NCBI GenBank assembly: GCA_964461435.1
Contig: CAYWUI010000009.1
Location: 1 to 64,000 of the forward strand
Direction of reading: 5' to 3'
DNA: 64,000 nt
Source of the DNA: G020354785 sp964461435
GTDB taxonomy: Bacteria; Bacteroidota; Bacteroidia; Bacteroidales; UBA10428
The notes under the pieces were generated by a model that worked only from the letters and a program-made list of their open reading frames with translations, was not told the origin of the DNA and did not search any database. Of the stretch, positions 35,302 through 45,126 are shown in pieces; positions within the stretch are counted from its first letter, which is position 1, and every line of letters starts with the position of its first letter. Made by a program: the position numbers and the translations under genes.

Positions 35302-35332
35302 TTTGAATAGAACAAAAAAGTTCATATTTTTG
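35302..35332 (+). promoter_or_regulatory. Promoter of rpsF-rpsR-rplI
   Basis: TTTG (35302-35305), a 19-base spacer, then TATTTTTG (35325-35332): a full Bacteroidota promoter at ideal spacing. Transcription would start near 35339, about 30 bases before rpsF. The spacer contains a GAAC-AAAAAA-GTTC inverted repeat. Confidence 0.75.
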
Positions 35333-35368
35333 CGTCCCTGAAATTTTATATTGTATAATTTATTGAAT

Positions 35369-35725
35369 ATGACAAATCAGTACGAGACCGTTTTCATAGC
35401 AACTCCCGTTTTGTCTGAAACTCAGATGAAGGAAGCGGTTGATAAATTTAAAGCTATTATAACGAATAATAAAGGAGAAATAATAAACGAGGAGAATTGG
35501 GGCCTCAGGAAGCTGGCATACCCTATTCAGAAAAAATCCACAGGCTTTTATTACCTGATAGAATTTAAAAGTGACGGAAAACTTATTCCTAAACTTGAGA
35601 CTGATTACAGGAGAGATGAACGTATCATAAGATTTATGACAGTTAAACTTGATAAGTATGCCATAGAATACAGTGAAAAAAGGAAAACTAAAAAAGAGGT
35701 TGAAGAACCGGTAAAGGAGGAATAA
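35369..35725 (+). CDS. rpsF: 30S ribosomal protein S6
   Basis: 118 residues from ATG 35369 (MTNQYETVFIATPVL); an upstream TTG six codons earlier is not the start. Core motifs GLRKLAYPIQKKSTGFYYLIEF are present, with a Lys/Glu-rich C-terminal tail. It binds 16S rRNA with S18. First gene of rpsF-rpsR-rplI; its stop is one base from the rpsR start. Confidence 0.97.
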   Translation: MTNQYETVFIATPVLSETQMKEAVDKFKAIITNNKGEIINEENWGLRKLAYPIQKKSTGFYYLIEFKSDGKLIPKLETDYRRDERIIRFMTVKLDKYAIEYSEKRKTKKEVEEPVKEE

Positions 35726-35726
35726 G

Positions 35727-35996
35727 ATGAGCCAGAATCAATCAGAGATAAGATATTTAACGCCGCCTGCTGTAGAAATTAAAAAGGTAAAATATTGCCG
35801 TTTTAAGAAAAACAGGATTAAATATATTGATTATAAAGATCCCGAGTTCTTAAAAAAATTCCTGAATGAGCAGGGCAAAATACTGCCGAGGAGAGTCACA
35901 GGAAACTCATTGAAATACCAGCGTAAGCTGGCTACAGCCGTTAAGAGGGCCCGGCACATTGCATTGCTGCCTTATGTTACTGATCTTTTGAAATAA
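35727..35996 (+). CDS. rpsR: 30S ribosomal protein S18
   Basis: 89 residues with the S18 core CRFKKNRIKYIDYKDPEFL and a GKILPRRVTGN patch. It starts right after rpsF, and the purine-rich AAAGGAGGAATAAG just before its ATG is a rare Shine-Dalgarno-like site in this window. Partner of S6. Confidence 0.97.
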   Translation: MSQNQSEIRYLTPPAVEIKKVKYCRFKKNRIKYIDYKDPEFLKKFLNEQGKILPRRVTGNSLKYQRKLATAVKRARHIALLPYVTDLLK

Positions 35997-36008
35997 ACCC
36001 GGGTAATA

Positions 36009-36455
36009 ATGGAAATAATCTTAAAACAGGATATACCGGGCTTGGGCTATAAAGACGAAGTCGTGGTAGTAAAAGACGGGTACGCCCGGAATTACCTCAT
36101 ACCAAAAGGACTGGCTACAGGTGTTACTCCTTCAATTAAAAAGGCACATGCGGAAATAATAAAGCAGAAAGCTCACAAGGAAGAAAAAATAAAAAATGAG
36201 GCCATGGAACTAGCTGAAAGGCTTAAAGAGCTTAAACTCACAATTGGAGCCAAAACCAGTTCAAAAGGCAAGATATTCGGATCTGTTAATACTGTCCAGG
36301 TAGCCGAGGCCCTTAAAGAAAAAGGATATAACATAGACAGAAAAAATATTACTTTCAAGGAAGAATTAATAAAAGAGGTAGGCAAATATACCGCACTGGT
36401 AAGGCTGCATAAAGAAATACAGGCAGAAATACCTTTTGAGATCATAGCAGAGTAA
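36009..36455 (+). CDS. rplI: 50S ribosomal protein L9
   Basis: 148 residues, standard length. N-terminal domain MEIILKQDIPGLGYKDEVVVVKDGYARNYLIPKGLA, long connecting helix, C-terminal domain. Last gene of the rpsF operon and tail to tail with lptD (14 bases). Confidence 0.96.
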   Translation: MEIILKQDIPGLGYKDEVVVVKDGYARNYLIPKGLATGVTPSIKKAHAEIIKQKAHKEEKIKNEAMELAERLKELKLTIGAKTSSKGKIFGSVNTVQVAEALKEKGYNIDRKNITFKEELIKEVGKYTALVRLHKEIQAEIPFEIIAE

Positions 36456-36469
36456 TACCCTGAACAACA

Positions 36470-39199
36470 CTACATGTAATCATACCAGCTCTTCTTTTTA
36501 TCATACTTCAAATCACGAAGAATAGCCGATTTGGCATTAATTGTAAAAGAATAGTGCTTATGTGGACCAAAGGGTACTATGGCAAACCGCATTTCCCAGC
36601 AGTGCAGATCCCTGTGTATATTTAAGTTAGTTACAGTTATCTTCTTCTCTTCAAAATCATAGCCTGTGTTACCGCCGATTTTCCACTTTTTTGTCAGGCT
36701 GATATCCCCTGATAACCTGATAGTGCTTATAATTGACTTCGAAGCAGCAAATCCGGGTTTTGAATATGACCAGTTATATGCTACCGATAAGTTCCATGGA
36801 ACGCTGAAGTCAACATAATCACCATAATCTTTGTCTTCCGTATCCCGCAACATATCGGGCGCCCGTGATGCGGGAACTTCTTTTCCCTCCTGCTTCTCGC
36901 CCCCTGCTTTTGACCTTAATGACATGCTAATGTCAATTCCCGCCCTTGTGAGCCTTGCAAGTTTTTTAGACTCTTTAAGCAGGTATAAATTTGATTCCTT
37001 GCCCATGCTGTCGAGGGCATAGGGACTGAATGTGCTGTTAATTCTGAGATTAACCATATTCTGTAATAATCTTGTTGAGCCGGTCATACTTATGTTCGAC
37101 CACCTTTTATCTTCAACAAAGGGATTGTAGCTGGCCGCAAAATTCAGATTTTCAATCAGTTTTATTTTTTTGGGAGTTCCCGTGGTGTCATTTTTTGGCC
37201 TCACTTTTGCCTCCAGGTTATTATTCAGACCGAGGCTCACGGAACCACTCTTTCCTGATTCCACAGGTGTACCATATATGTAACCCTCAAATATGGAATA
37301 TTCATATTCTTCAGGAGTTATCTGAACGGATGTAGGATACTTTACCTTCCTGTAATACTCAGGCGTTAAGCGTGACACGTCAGGGGTGAACCCAAAACTT
37401 ATGGATGGTGTCATAACATGCCTGAGAGCCATAAAATATGATTCTTCATTCGCAGACTGTATCATCCCGTAAAGTTTTGGATTTACAGAGAAACTAATAG
37501 AAGGAATAACAGCCTGGGCATAGTTTAGTCCCCTGACAGTATCAACTACGAGACCGGACTTTCCGCCGTGATAAAAAAATGCCGTGTCAGGAACCGACTT
37601 TTCTATGTGGCTTCCATATAAAACACCTTTATAATTCAATGAAGGATTGATATTCAGCAGGTTAAACAGCTTAAGATTGGCCATGGTAATCGGTATGGAA
37701 TGGGTAAAACCGTTTTTCATGTTATGCAGAGTTTTTTCTGTAAATAATGTTGAATCTATTGCACTTATCCGGTTTTCGAAATTTGCAGAGTAACTGAGCT
37801 GTATATTCTCATACCATTTGAACTTGCCGCTGCTTTTTCCGAACCTCAGAGGATAAATACGGCTCATATTAAATGATACCTTCGGCAGGTTCATATTTAC
37901 CGAGTTGTTTAAACTGTTTTGAGAGTGGTTCAGGCTCGCCGCCAGGTTAAAAGGTGTGCCTGTCCACTTTTTGGAAAAAGTTATACTTGAGCTTTTTGTG
38001 TTGGTAACATAATCTGTGTAGCCATAGCTATGGTTCTTATCATATGAAGAGGACGAGACATTTACACTTGCCGAAAACGAACGTGAGGGATTTGCTTTGG
38101 GACTCTGCGTATGACTCCATCTTAACGAATAATCCGTTGATTTGGTTGCAACCGGAGTTTCATTTTCAATAACGTTCTTATAATACTGGCCACTGAAATT
38201 GCCGGTATACTTATAGCGTTTAACATATTTTGAAGAGGCGCTTATGCCCCATGTTCCATGAGAATAAACATCACCCATAAGACTAAGGTCGAAATAATCG
38301 TTGATTGCAAAATACCATCCTCCATTTCGTAAATACAGTCCGCGCCTTTGTTCATAACCATAAGTGGGAATTATCAGTCCGGAAGACCTCTCTTTTGTGT
38401 TTGGAAAAAAGCCAAACGGTAAGACCAGGGGCAGCGGAACATCTTCAAGAACAAGGTAGGCAGGACCGCTGATTATTTTCTTTTCAGGTATAGCTATGGC
38501 TTTTGTCAATCCTATATAAAAGTGAGGATGCTCAGCATCACAGGTAGTATATTTCCCGTCTTTAATATGTATATGTCCGTCTGCCAGCCTTTTGGTCTGT
38601 TTACTGTGCAAATATCCTTCCCCCTGCTGTGTAAACACATATTTTATAACTCCTTTCTGTGTTTCAAAATTATATCGTAAGGTATCTGACTGGAAGGTTT
38701 CTGTTCCCTGCGTAAAGACAGGCTTACCCGTAGGTTTTCCCATTGTGTCGGACAGGCTTGTTGCCATAACTATGTTATTTGTCATGTCGAACACGATATA
38801 ATCGGCAGTAAGTTCAATGTTCTGATAATTAACTTTGGCTTCACCATACAGGTATACCTTCTGCTCAGCTATTGAAATTTTAAATGAATCTCTTGAATGA
38901 TATAGTACTTCTGATTCAATCGGGCTCTTCTTTTTCTTCCTTGCAGTTGCCTCTATAGTAGTGTCTTCAGTTACCTTTCCGCCAGGCTGAACCAGTGTGT
39001 CACCGCCTGTAAGCAGAAAAGTGTCCCTGGAAGCAATTGTACCGGGGCTCAGCAGAAGTGAAGTATCCCCGGAAGCAATTGAATCTTGTGCCCGGGTGAC
39101 AGGAGTTATAAGAATTAAGAATACAATGGCGAACAGTAATTTCAAAGTGCAATAAGATTGCGGTTGTATGTTTTTGTTTTTATATGGAGTACTAAACAT
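36470..39199 (-). CDS. LptD-like LPS assembly protein
   Basis: 909 residues. Signal-anchor-like N-terminus (about 20-38, ending RAQ). Residues about 95-250 resemble the OstA/LptA jellyroll (SFKISIAEQKVYLYGEAKVNYQN, a pattern of beta strands), followed by a long beta-barrel to the C-terminus with many aromatic strand ends. It is probably the outer-membrane LPS-insertion protein of the Bacteroidota LptD type. The first Met is uncertain. Confidence 0.85.
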   Translation of the reverse strand: MFSTPYKNKNIQPQSYCTLKLLFAIVFLILITPVTRAQDSIASGDTSLLLSPGTIASRDTFLLTGGDTLVQPGGKVTEDTTIEATARKKKKSPIESEVLYHSRDSFKISIAEQKVYLYGEAKVNYQNIELTADYIVFDMTNNIVMATSLSDTMGKPTGKPVFTQGTETFQSDTLRYNFETQKGVIKYVFTQQGEGYLHSKQTKRLADGHIHIKDGKYTTCDAEHPHFYIGLTKAIAIPEKKIISGPAYLVLEDVPLPLVLPFGFFPNTKERSSGLIIPTYGYEQRRGLYLRNGGWYFAINDYFDLSLMGDVYSHGTWGISASSKYVKRYKYTGNFSGQYYKNVIENETPVATKSTDYSLRWSHTQSPKANPSRSFSASVNVSSSSYDKNHSYGYTDYVTNTKSSSITFSKKWTGTPFNLAASLNHSQNSLNNSVNMNLPKVSFNMSRIYPLRFGKSSGKFKWYENIQLSYSANFENRISAIDSTLFTEKTLHNMKNGFTHSIPITMANLKLFNLLNINPSLNYKGVLYGSHIEKSVPDTAFFYHGGKSGLVVDTVRGLNYAQAVIPSISFSVNPKLYGMIQSANEESYFMALRHVMTPSISFGFTPDVSRLTPEYYRKVKYPTSVQITPEEYEYSIFEGYIYGTPVESGKSGSVSLGLNNNLEAKVRPKNDTTGTPKKIKLIENLNFAASYNPFVEDKRWSNISMTGSTRLLQNMVNLRINSTFSPYALDSMGKESNLYLLKESKKLARLTRAGIDISMSLRSKAGGEKQEGKEVPASRAPDMLRDTEDKDYGDYVDFSVPWNLSVAYNWSYSKPGFAASKSIISTIRLSGDISLTKKWKIGGNTGYDFEEKKITVTNLNIHRDLHCWEMRFAIVPFGPHKHYSFTINAKSAILRDLKYDKKKSWYDYM

Positions 39200-39366
39200 A
39201 AAAAATATTTCGCTTATTAATAAATAATTTAAAGCCTGCTTATAAACCGCAAGGCAGATTTTTTTTCAACAGTTAATATTATTGCATATTGTTTGAAATA
39301 GTGTGTTTCAGTAATTATTGTCTTATTTCTTTAAAAATAATTGAAGATTATGAAAAGTATTAATAC

Positions 39367-39374
39367 TATTTTTG
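39367..39374 (+). promoter_or_regulatory. Candidate -7 element of the amidase gene
   Basis: TATTTTTG matches TAnnTTTG about 55 bases before the amidase start. No ideal -33 is found (a TTG lies 23 bases upstream of it). Confidence 0.4.
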
Positions 39375-39428
39375 CACAAATATTTTCAAAAATAAACCAG
39401 CAAATCTAACAAATTATACGTTTGTCGA

Positions 39429-40670
39429 ATGTATAAAAAAAAAATGAGCATAATTATCAGTAAACGTTCATTTGCTGCTATTCTTGCATTTTTTCTCTTT
39501 ATTTTCATGATCTCGGGACAGAGCAATTTTAATAACGGTGACTACAGGGTTGATACCGTTGTTATTGATCCCGGGCATGGGGGGAAGGATCCCGGAACAT
39601 GCGGAAAATATGTAAATGAAAAGGACATAGTATTATCCATAGCCCTTAAACTGGGTGAATATATCGAAACAAGGCTCGCCAGTGTTAAGGTTATTTATAC
39701 GCGTAAGACAGATGAATATGTCCCTCTCCATGAAAGAGCCAATATTGCAAACATGAATAATGCAGATTTATACATCTCCATTCATGCAAATGGCATGTCC
39801 AGGAAGGACGCCATGGGCACAGAGACATATGTTTTGGGACTTCACAGGGCAGAAGAAAATTTTGAAGTGGCAAAGCGTGAAAACTCGGTTATCCTCCTTG
39901 AAGATGATTACTCTATAAGATATGAAGGATTCGACCCTAACTCACCTGAGACCTATATAATGCTGGCACTTATGCAAAAGGTATATTTCGGCCATAGCAT
40001 CAACTTTGCAAGTTATGTGCAGGACCAGTTCAGGGACAGGGCCCAGAGAAAGGACAGGGGAGTAAAACAACAGGGATTCCTTGTGCTGGCTCAGTCTGCG
40101 ATGCCTGCCGTGCTGGTGGAGGTGGGATTCCTGACAAATGAAACTGAAGAAAAATACCTTATGTCAGAAGAGGGCCAGGATTATATTGCTTCTGCCATAT
40201 TCAGGGCTTTCAGGGAATACAAGAACTCTATAGAGTCAAGAAGCATTATGACCCGGCTAAATAACCAGGATGAGACTTTCAATAATGATGCTATTTCGGC
40301 TGAGTTCCCTGAAAGTGCAACAGAAGGAACGGGAACTGATGAGAATGTTAATACATATCCCGACGATTCGGTAAATAATCCCCTAAAAATCATTAAGCGT
40401 AATCCTGATATATATTTTAAAGTCCAGATAACTGCATCAACACACTGCATACCCTCATATTCCGATGTCTTCAAGGATTTTAACGATATCCAGGAATTCT
40501 GCATATCAGATATATATAAATATGCCGTAGGAAATAAACAGACCTATGAAGAAATTGTGGAGTACAGCAAAATAGTTAAGACACAGTATCCCGATGCATT
40601 TGTAATAGCTGTTAAGGATGATAAAATAATTCCCCTGAGCAAAGCGTTAAAAGAACTAAAGAGTAACTGA
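39429..40670 (+). CDS. N-acetylmuramoyl-L-alanine amidase with C-terminal SPOR-like domain
   Basis: 413 residues; the second Met (39444) is an alternative start. Signal peptide to about residue 34 (MISGQ). Amidase_3 domain about 40-275: VVIDPGHGGKDPG with the zinc His, the catalytic-side NEKDIVLS, SIHANGM, and VEVGFLTNETE. After a linker, the C-terminus (about 320-413; IYFKVQITAS, YKYAVGNKQTYEE, AFVIAVKDDKII) is SPOR-like. It cleaves septal peptidoglycan; the SPOR part would target the septum. Confidence 0.92.
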   Translation: MYKKKMSIIISKRSFAAILAFFLFIFMISGQSNFNNGDYRVDTVVIDPGHGGKDPGTCGKYVNEKDIVLSIALKLGEYIETRLASVKVIYTRKTDEYVPLHERANIANMNNADLYISIHANGMSRKDAMGTETYVLGLHRAEENFEVAKRENSVILLEDDYSIRYEGFDPNSPETYIMLALMQKVYFGHSINFASYVQDQFRDRAQRKDRGVKQQGFLVLAQSAMPAVLVEVGFLTNETEEKYLMSEEGQDYIASAIFRAFREYKNSIESRSIMTRLNNQDETFNNDAISAEFPESATEGTGTDENVNTYPDDSVNNPLKIIKRNPDIYFKVQITASTHCIPSYSDVFKDFNDIQEFCISDIYKYAVGNKQTYEEIVEYSKIVKTQYPDAFVIAVKDDKIIPLSKALKELKSN

Positions 40671-40717
40671 TATAAAAAAGTATCCTTATATTTATAAAAA
40701 TTTTAGAAACAAAAAGA

Positions 40718-41668
40718 ATGAAAATGAAATTATCTAAAGAAGCAAAGATTGGTATTATAGCATTGATAACACTTATTGGTTTTTTCTGGGGATTAAACTT
40801 TCTGAAAGGCATAAATATCTTCAAGCCGATAGATGAATACTATGCAGAATATGATAATATTCAGGGCTTGCTGGAATCAGGGATAGTATACTTGAACGGC
40901 TACAAAGTGGGTAATGTAAGATCTATTCATTTCAACAGTAAACACCCGGGCAAAATAATAGTCAGGTTTGCGCTGGAAGAAAAAGTTAAAATTCCTGTAA
41001 ATTCAATTGCAATGATTACAAGCTCAAGCATGATTTCGGAAATTAAGGATATATCTCTTTTTCTTAGTGACAGCAGCAAATTAGCATCGCCGGGAGATAC
41101 GCTGATAGGCAGACTGGATAAAGGGATGTTCGCGTTTATCGAACCTGTAAAGTACCAGGCCGAAGAAACCCTTGCCAATATTGATTCAGTACTTTGCATT
41201 ATCAGGAACATCCTTGATAAAACCGCACGGGTCAATATTCAGCATTCAATTGCAAATCTCGACAGTATTACCGCAAGTATTAACGGCTCGCTGGGCGCAG
41301 ACGGGAACATAACAAAAAGTCTTGACAACCTGGAAAAGATTACTTCTGCCTTAAGAAACAAGAGCGAGGAATTATCTTCCATCTTAGTTAATTTTTCGGC
41401 ATTCTCCGATTCTCTTGCCAGTTCTGAAATCAAGGCTGCAATAAATAATACAAACAAAACACTGGCTGAAACATCCGTGATACTTGAAAAAATAAACAGG
41501 GGACAGGGTACAGCCGGCATGCTTGTAAATAGTGATACCCTCTACCAGAATTTAAAAAATGCTGCAGGGAACCTTGATATACTGATAAAAGACCTTAATG
41601 AACATCCAAAAAAATATGTTCATTTTTCAGTCTTTGGACGCAAAAATGAGTCCAAAAAATCCAGGTAA
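40718..41668 (+). CDS. MCE/MlaD-family lipid transport protein
   Basis: 316 residues. One N-terminal transmembrane helix (about 9-28) then an MCE domain (about 36-115; NIQGLLESGIVYLNGYKVGNV), followed by a helical region to the end. It is the substrate-binding part of an ABC-type lipid transporter of the Mla kind; the ATPase and permease are not in this window. It begins 47 bases after the amidase stop, so both may be in one transcript. Confidence 0.88.
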   Translation: MKMKLSKEAKIGIIALITLIGFFWGLNFLKGINIFKPIDEYYAEYDNIQGLLESGIVYLNGYKVGNVRSIHFNSKHPGKIIVRFALEEKVKIPVNSIAMITSSSMISEIKDISLFLSDSSKLASPGDTLIGRLDKGMFAFIEPVKYQAEETLANIDSVLCIIRNILDKTARVNIQHSIANLDSITASINGSLGADGNITKSLDNLEKITSALRNKSEELSSILVNFSAFSDSLASSEIKAAINNTNKTLAETSVILEKINRGQGTAGMLVNSDTLYQNLKNAAGNLDILIKDLNEHPKKYVHFSVFGRKNESKKSR

Positions 41669-42015
41669 AAACTGTTTAAAAAAAAAGCTAAAAAGTTGAT
41701 TTTATTTTCAATTTAAACAAAGTCTAAATTAAATTTAACATTAAAAATTAACTTAAGCTTTAATTAAAGGTCATTAAACATTTAATAAACAATTTATTAA
41801 ATTATCTATTATTATATTCATTGATATTCAATTAATTACGTTTTTTTTGTTTTTTTTAAAATTTTAATATTCTGATAATAAAATCAATATCTTTTTATTA
41901 ATAAAGTCAATAGGAAATTTATTTTTTTTTTAATTTTTTTTTCACAAAATTGCTATAGGAAATAAATAAGTGCCTCGAAATTATAAACACCTAAAACTTA
42001 ACAAAATAATTAAAA
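41669..42015. other. Very AT-rich intergenic region upstream of dnaA
   Basis: 347 bases, almost all A and T, with several T and A runs. I searched by eye for the DnaA box TTATCCACA and found none; the nearest are weak matches such as TTTTTCACA. It may hold the dnaA promoter, or an origin whose boxes differ, but no support for oriC was found. No open gene or RNA structure was noticed here. Confidence 0.5.
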
Positions 42016-43437
42016 ATGCATAAGGAAGTCTGGAATAATTGTTTAAAAATTATCAAAGACAACGTTCCTTCAATAAGCTTCAGAACCTGGTTTGAGCCCA
42101 TTGTTCCTATACGGCTGGAAAATAAAGTACTGACCATTCAGGTACCAAGTCCCTTTTTCTACGAGTACCTGGAAGAAAAGTACATAGAGATCATTAGCAA
42201 GACCTTGAGGAAAGAGCTTGGATATGACGCAAAACTGGAATATAGTATCGTTATGGAAAATCCGAGCTATTCCAATTCAAGGCCATATACGGTGAAGTTT
42301 CCTACGCAGAATAAGACAGAATTAAAGAACAAACCGGTTAATGTCCCGATTAATATAGAGGAGAATGCAATAAAGAATCCTTTTATTATTCCGGGAATTA
42401 AGAAGCTGAACATTGATCCCCATCTTAATCCTGATAATTCATTTGATAACTTTGTCGAAGGTGAATGCAACAGGCTGGCAAGGTCTGCAGGTTATGCCGT
42501 GGCAAATAATCCCGGAGGTACGGCTTTTAATCCCCTTCTTATTTACGGCGATTCGGGATTGGGTAAAACACACCTTACTCAAGCCATAGGTATTGAGATC
42601 AAGAAAAAGTTCCCTGACAAGACCGTGCTATATGTTAATGCCAACAAATTCCAGACCCAGTTTGTTGAGTCAATCAGGAACAATAATAAGAATGATTTTT
42701 TGCACTTCTACCAGATGATAGACGTTTTAATAATTGATGATGTGCATGAATTCGCAGGAAAGGAAAAGACCCAGGACACCTTTTTCCATATTTTTAACCA
42801 TATGCATCAGTCAGGCAAACAGTTGATACTGACGTCAGACAAGCCGCCTGTGGAGCTGCAGGGATTGGAGCAGCGATTACTGTCAAGATTTAAGTGGGGA
42901 TTATCTGCCGATTTGCAAATCCCCGATTACGAGACAAGAATAGCTATCCTCAGACAAAAAACATATAAAGATGGCATAGAGCTTCCTGAAGATGTGATCG
43001 AATACATTGCTACTCAAATAACTGATAATATAAGAGAACTTGAGGGAGCCCTTATTTCATTGCTGGCACAATCAACACTGAATAAAAAAGAAATAACGCT
43101 CGATCTCGCTAAAGAGATGATCGATAAGCTGATTAAGAATACTAAGCGTGAAGTCTCTATAGACTATATTCAGAAAGTAGTCTGCAACTATTTCGATATC
43201 GGCATTGATGCAATACAGTCAAAAACCCGAAAGAGAGAAATAGTGCAGGCTCGCCAGGTTGCTATGTTTTTTTCAAAGAACCTTACCAAGTCTTCACTGG
43301 CCACTATTGGTGCTCAAATAGGGGGTAAAGATCATGCAACAGTATTACATGCATGTAAAACAGTTAATAACCTTATTGACACCGATAAACATTTTAGAAG
43401 CCAGATTGAAGATATTGAGAAAAAGTTGAAATTCTGA
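42016..43437 (+). CDS. dnaA: Chromosomal replication initiator DnaA
   Basis: 473 residues. Domain I at about 1-90 (WFEPIVPIRLENKVLTIQVPSPFFYEYLEEKY), AAA+ domain with GDSGLGKTHLTQAIG and DVLIIDDVHEF, arginine finger region, and domain IV with QVAMFF, LATIGAQIGGKDHATVLHACK, the signature that binds DnaA boxes. Length is normal. It has a strong terminator right behind and is a single gene. Confidence 0.97.
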   Translation: MHKEVWNNCLKIIKDNVPSISFRTWFEPIVPIRLENKVLTIQVPSPFFYEYLEEKYIEIISKTLRKELGYDAKLEYSIVMENPSYSNSRPYTVKFPTQNKTELKNKPVNVPINIEENAIKNPFIIPGIKKLNIDPHLNPDNSFDNFVEGECNRLARSAGYAVANNPGGTAFNPLLIYGDSGLGKTHLTQAIGIEIKKKFPDKTVLYVNANKFQTQFVESIRNNNKNDFLHFYQMIDVLIIDDVHEFAGKEKTQDTFFHIFNHMHQSGKQLILTSDKPPVELQGLEQRLLSRFKWGLSADLQIPDYETRIAILRQKTYKDGIELPEDVIEYIATQITDNIRELEGALISLLAQSTLNKKEITLDLAKEMIDKLIKNTKREVSIDYIQKVVCNYFDIGIDAIQSKTRKREIVQARQVAMFFSKNLTKSSLATIGAQIGGKDHATVLHACKTVNNLIDTDKHFRSQIEDIEKKLKF

Positions 43438-43450
43438 AATTAAACGCTCG

Positions 43451-43481
43451 AAACAGGTCTGCACAAAGGACCTGTTTTTTT
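43451..43481 (+). terminator. Rho-independent terminator after dnaA
   Basis: AAACAGGTC (43451-43459) pairs perfectly with GACCTGTTT (43469-43477), 9-base loop, followed by a T run. It separates dnaA from yigZ. Confidence 0.88.
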
Positions 43482-43486
43482 ATCTT

Positions 43487-44104
43487 ATGCCATACGATAC
43501 TTTCAAAACAATTGACGCTACAGCTGAAGGAATATATAAAGACAAAGGGAGTAAATTTCTCGCTTTTGGCTATCCTGTTTCTTCCGAAGAAGAAACAAAA
43601 AAAATCCTCGCAGAGATAAAGAAAAAATACCACGACGCAAGACACCGCTGTTATGCATACAGAATTGGCCTGATAAATGATATATCGCGTATGAACGATG
43701 ACGGTGAACCGCCAAATACTGCAGGAAAACCGATATACGGACAAATCGTATCAAATGACCTGACAAATATCCTGGTTGTTGTCGTAAGATACTTTGGAGG
43801 GACCTTACTGGGCAAGGGAGGTTTGATTAAAGCCTATAAATCAGCTGCCGCCAATATGCTGTCAAATGCCAGAATAGCAACCAGGACCGTTGAAAGACTT
43901 TATAAAATAGAATTTGAGTACTCCGCCATGAATGAGGTATTGAAAATTCTGGACAGAGAAAAACTTAAACAGGCAGACAATAAATTCGGCCTGCATTGCT
44001 CTATCATAACAAGGATAAAAGCGAATAAAGAGAAGGACATTATATCCCGGCTTGAAAGAATAAGTTCTGTCAAAGTTTCAGCCGTGGATGACAATACATT
44101 ATAG
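43487..44104 (+). CDS. YigZ/IMPACT family protein
   Basis: 205 residues. N-terminal UPF0029/IMPACT domain (GSKFLAFGYPVSS, HDARHRCYAYRIG, NDDGEPPNTAGKPI, VRYFGGTLLGKGGL) and a C-terminal DUF1949 ferredoxin-like domain. Function is not settled; relatives affect translation. It follows the dnaA terminator by only 5 bases, so it must have its own promoter or read-through. Confidence 0.93.
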   Translation: MPYDTFKTIDATAEGIYKDKGSKFLAFGYPVSSEEETKKILAEIKKKYHDARHRCYAYRIGLINDISRMNDDGEPPNTAGKPIYGQIVSNDLTNILVVVVRYFGGTLLGKGGLIKAYKSAAANMLSNARIATRTVERLYKIEFEYSAMNEVLKILDREKLKQADNKFGLHCSIITRIKANKEKDIISRLERISSVKVSAVDDNTL

Positions 44105-44198
44105 TCAAAAAAGTTTTAATTTTATATTAACAACTGTTTATTAAAATTTAATTCTTACATATATTTACTTAATAATAAACGGAAAATCCTTTTAAATA

Positions 44199-45107
44199 AT
44201 GAAAGGCAAAAGTCTGGTATCTATAAATGATTACACTAAAGATGAATATATAAAGATATTAGACTCGGCTGAAGTATTTGAAAAAAACCCGGTACAAAAT
44301 ATTCTCCAGGGAAAAGTAATAGCGACTCTTTTCTTTGAACCGTCCACAAGAACAAGGCTGAGTTTTGAAAGCGCAGTAAATAAACTTGGTGGCAAGATAA
44401 TAGGATTCAGTGATACCAGCTCGTCAAGTATCACCAAAGGTGAAACTCTTTACGATACTATAAAAACAGTAAGCAATTACTGTGATCTAATAGTGATGAG
44501 ACATCCGCTTGAAGGAAGTGCACGATTTGCAAGTGAAATTACAAAAGTGCCTATAATCAATGCAGGTGACGGAGCTAACCAGCATCCTACGCAAACATTG
44601 CTGGATCTGTATTCCATCAGAAAAACCCAGGGCACTCTCGATAACCTGAATATCTTCATGGTAGGGGATTTAAAATACGGGCGCACGGTCCATTCACTAC
44701 TTATGGCTATGTCAAAGTTCAATACTACCTATAACTTTATTGCTCCCGATGAGCTTAAGATACCTGAAGAATATAAGCTATTCCTTGAAAACAGGGGACT
44801 TAAGTTCTACGAACATAAAGATTTCACTGACATCATCTCAAGAGCTGACATCATTTATATGACAAGGGTCCAGAAAGAGCGCTTTTCTGACCCTATTGAA
44901 TATGAAAGGACAAAAAATGCCTATGTTCTGAAGAATGAATTTTTAATTGATACAAAGGAGAATATGAGAGTGCTGCACCCCTTACCCCGTGTAAGTGAGA
45001 TAGAACAGGATGTGGATATGAATCCCAAAGCATATTATTTTACACAGGCATTGAACGGCGTTTTTATACGCCAGGCTATAATAACATCTATACTGGGATT
45101 AATTTAA
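44199..45107 (+). CDS. pyrB: Aspartate carbamoyltransferase catalytic chain
   Basis: 302 residues. Carbamoyl-phosphate site FFEPSTRTRLSFE (about 45-57), later GDGANQHPTQTLLD and HPLPRVSEI motifs. Condenses carbamoyl phosphate and aspartate in pyrimidine synthesis. Together with pyrI 19 bases downstream it forms the E. coli-like dodecamer. Confidence 0.96.
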   Translation: MKGKSLVSINDYTKDEYIKILDSAEVFEKNPVQNILQGKVIATLFFEPSTRTRLSFESAVNKLGGKIIGFSDTSSSSITKGETLYDTIKTVSNYCDLIVMRHPLEGSARFASEITKVPIINAGDGANQHPTQTLLDLYSIRKTQGTLDNLNIFMVGDLKYGRTVHSLLMAMSKFNTTYNFIAPDELKIPEEYKLFLENRGLKFYEHKDFTDIISRADIIYMTRVQKERFSDPIEYERTKNAYVLKNEFLIDTKENMRVLHPLPRVSEIEQDVDMNPKAYYFTQALNGVFIRQAIITSILGLI

Positions 45108-45126
45108 TTTTAAATACCATTTACTG

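Noticed and set aside
41669..42015. Replication origin
   Set aside because: No DnaA-box cluster found by eye; kept as an AT-rich intergenic region only.
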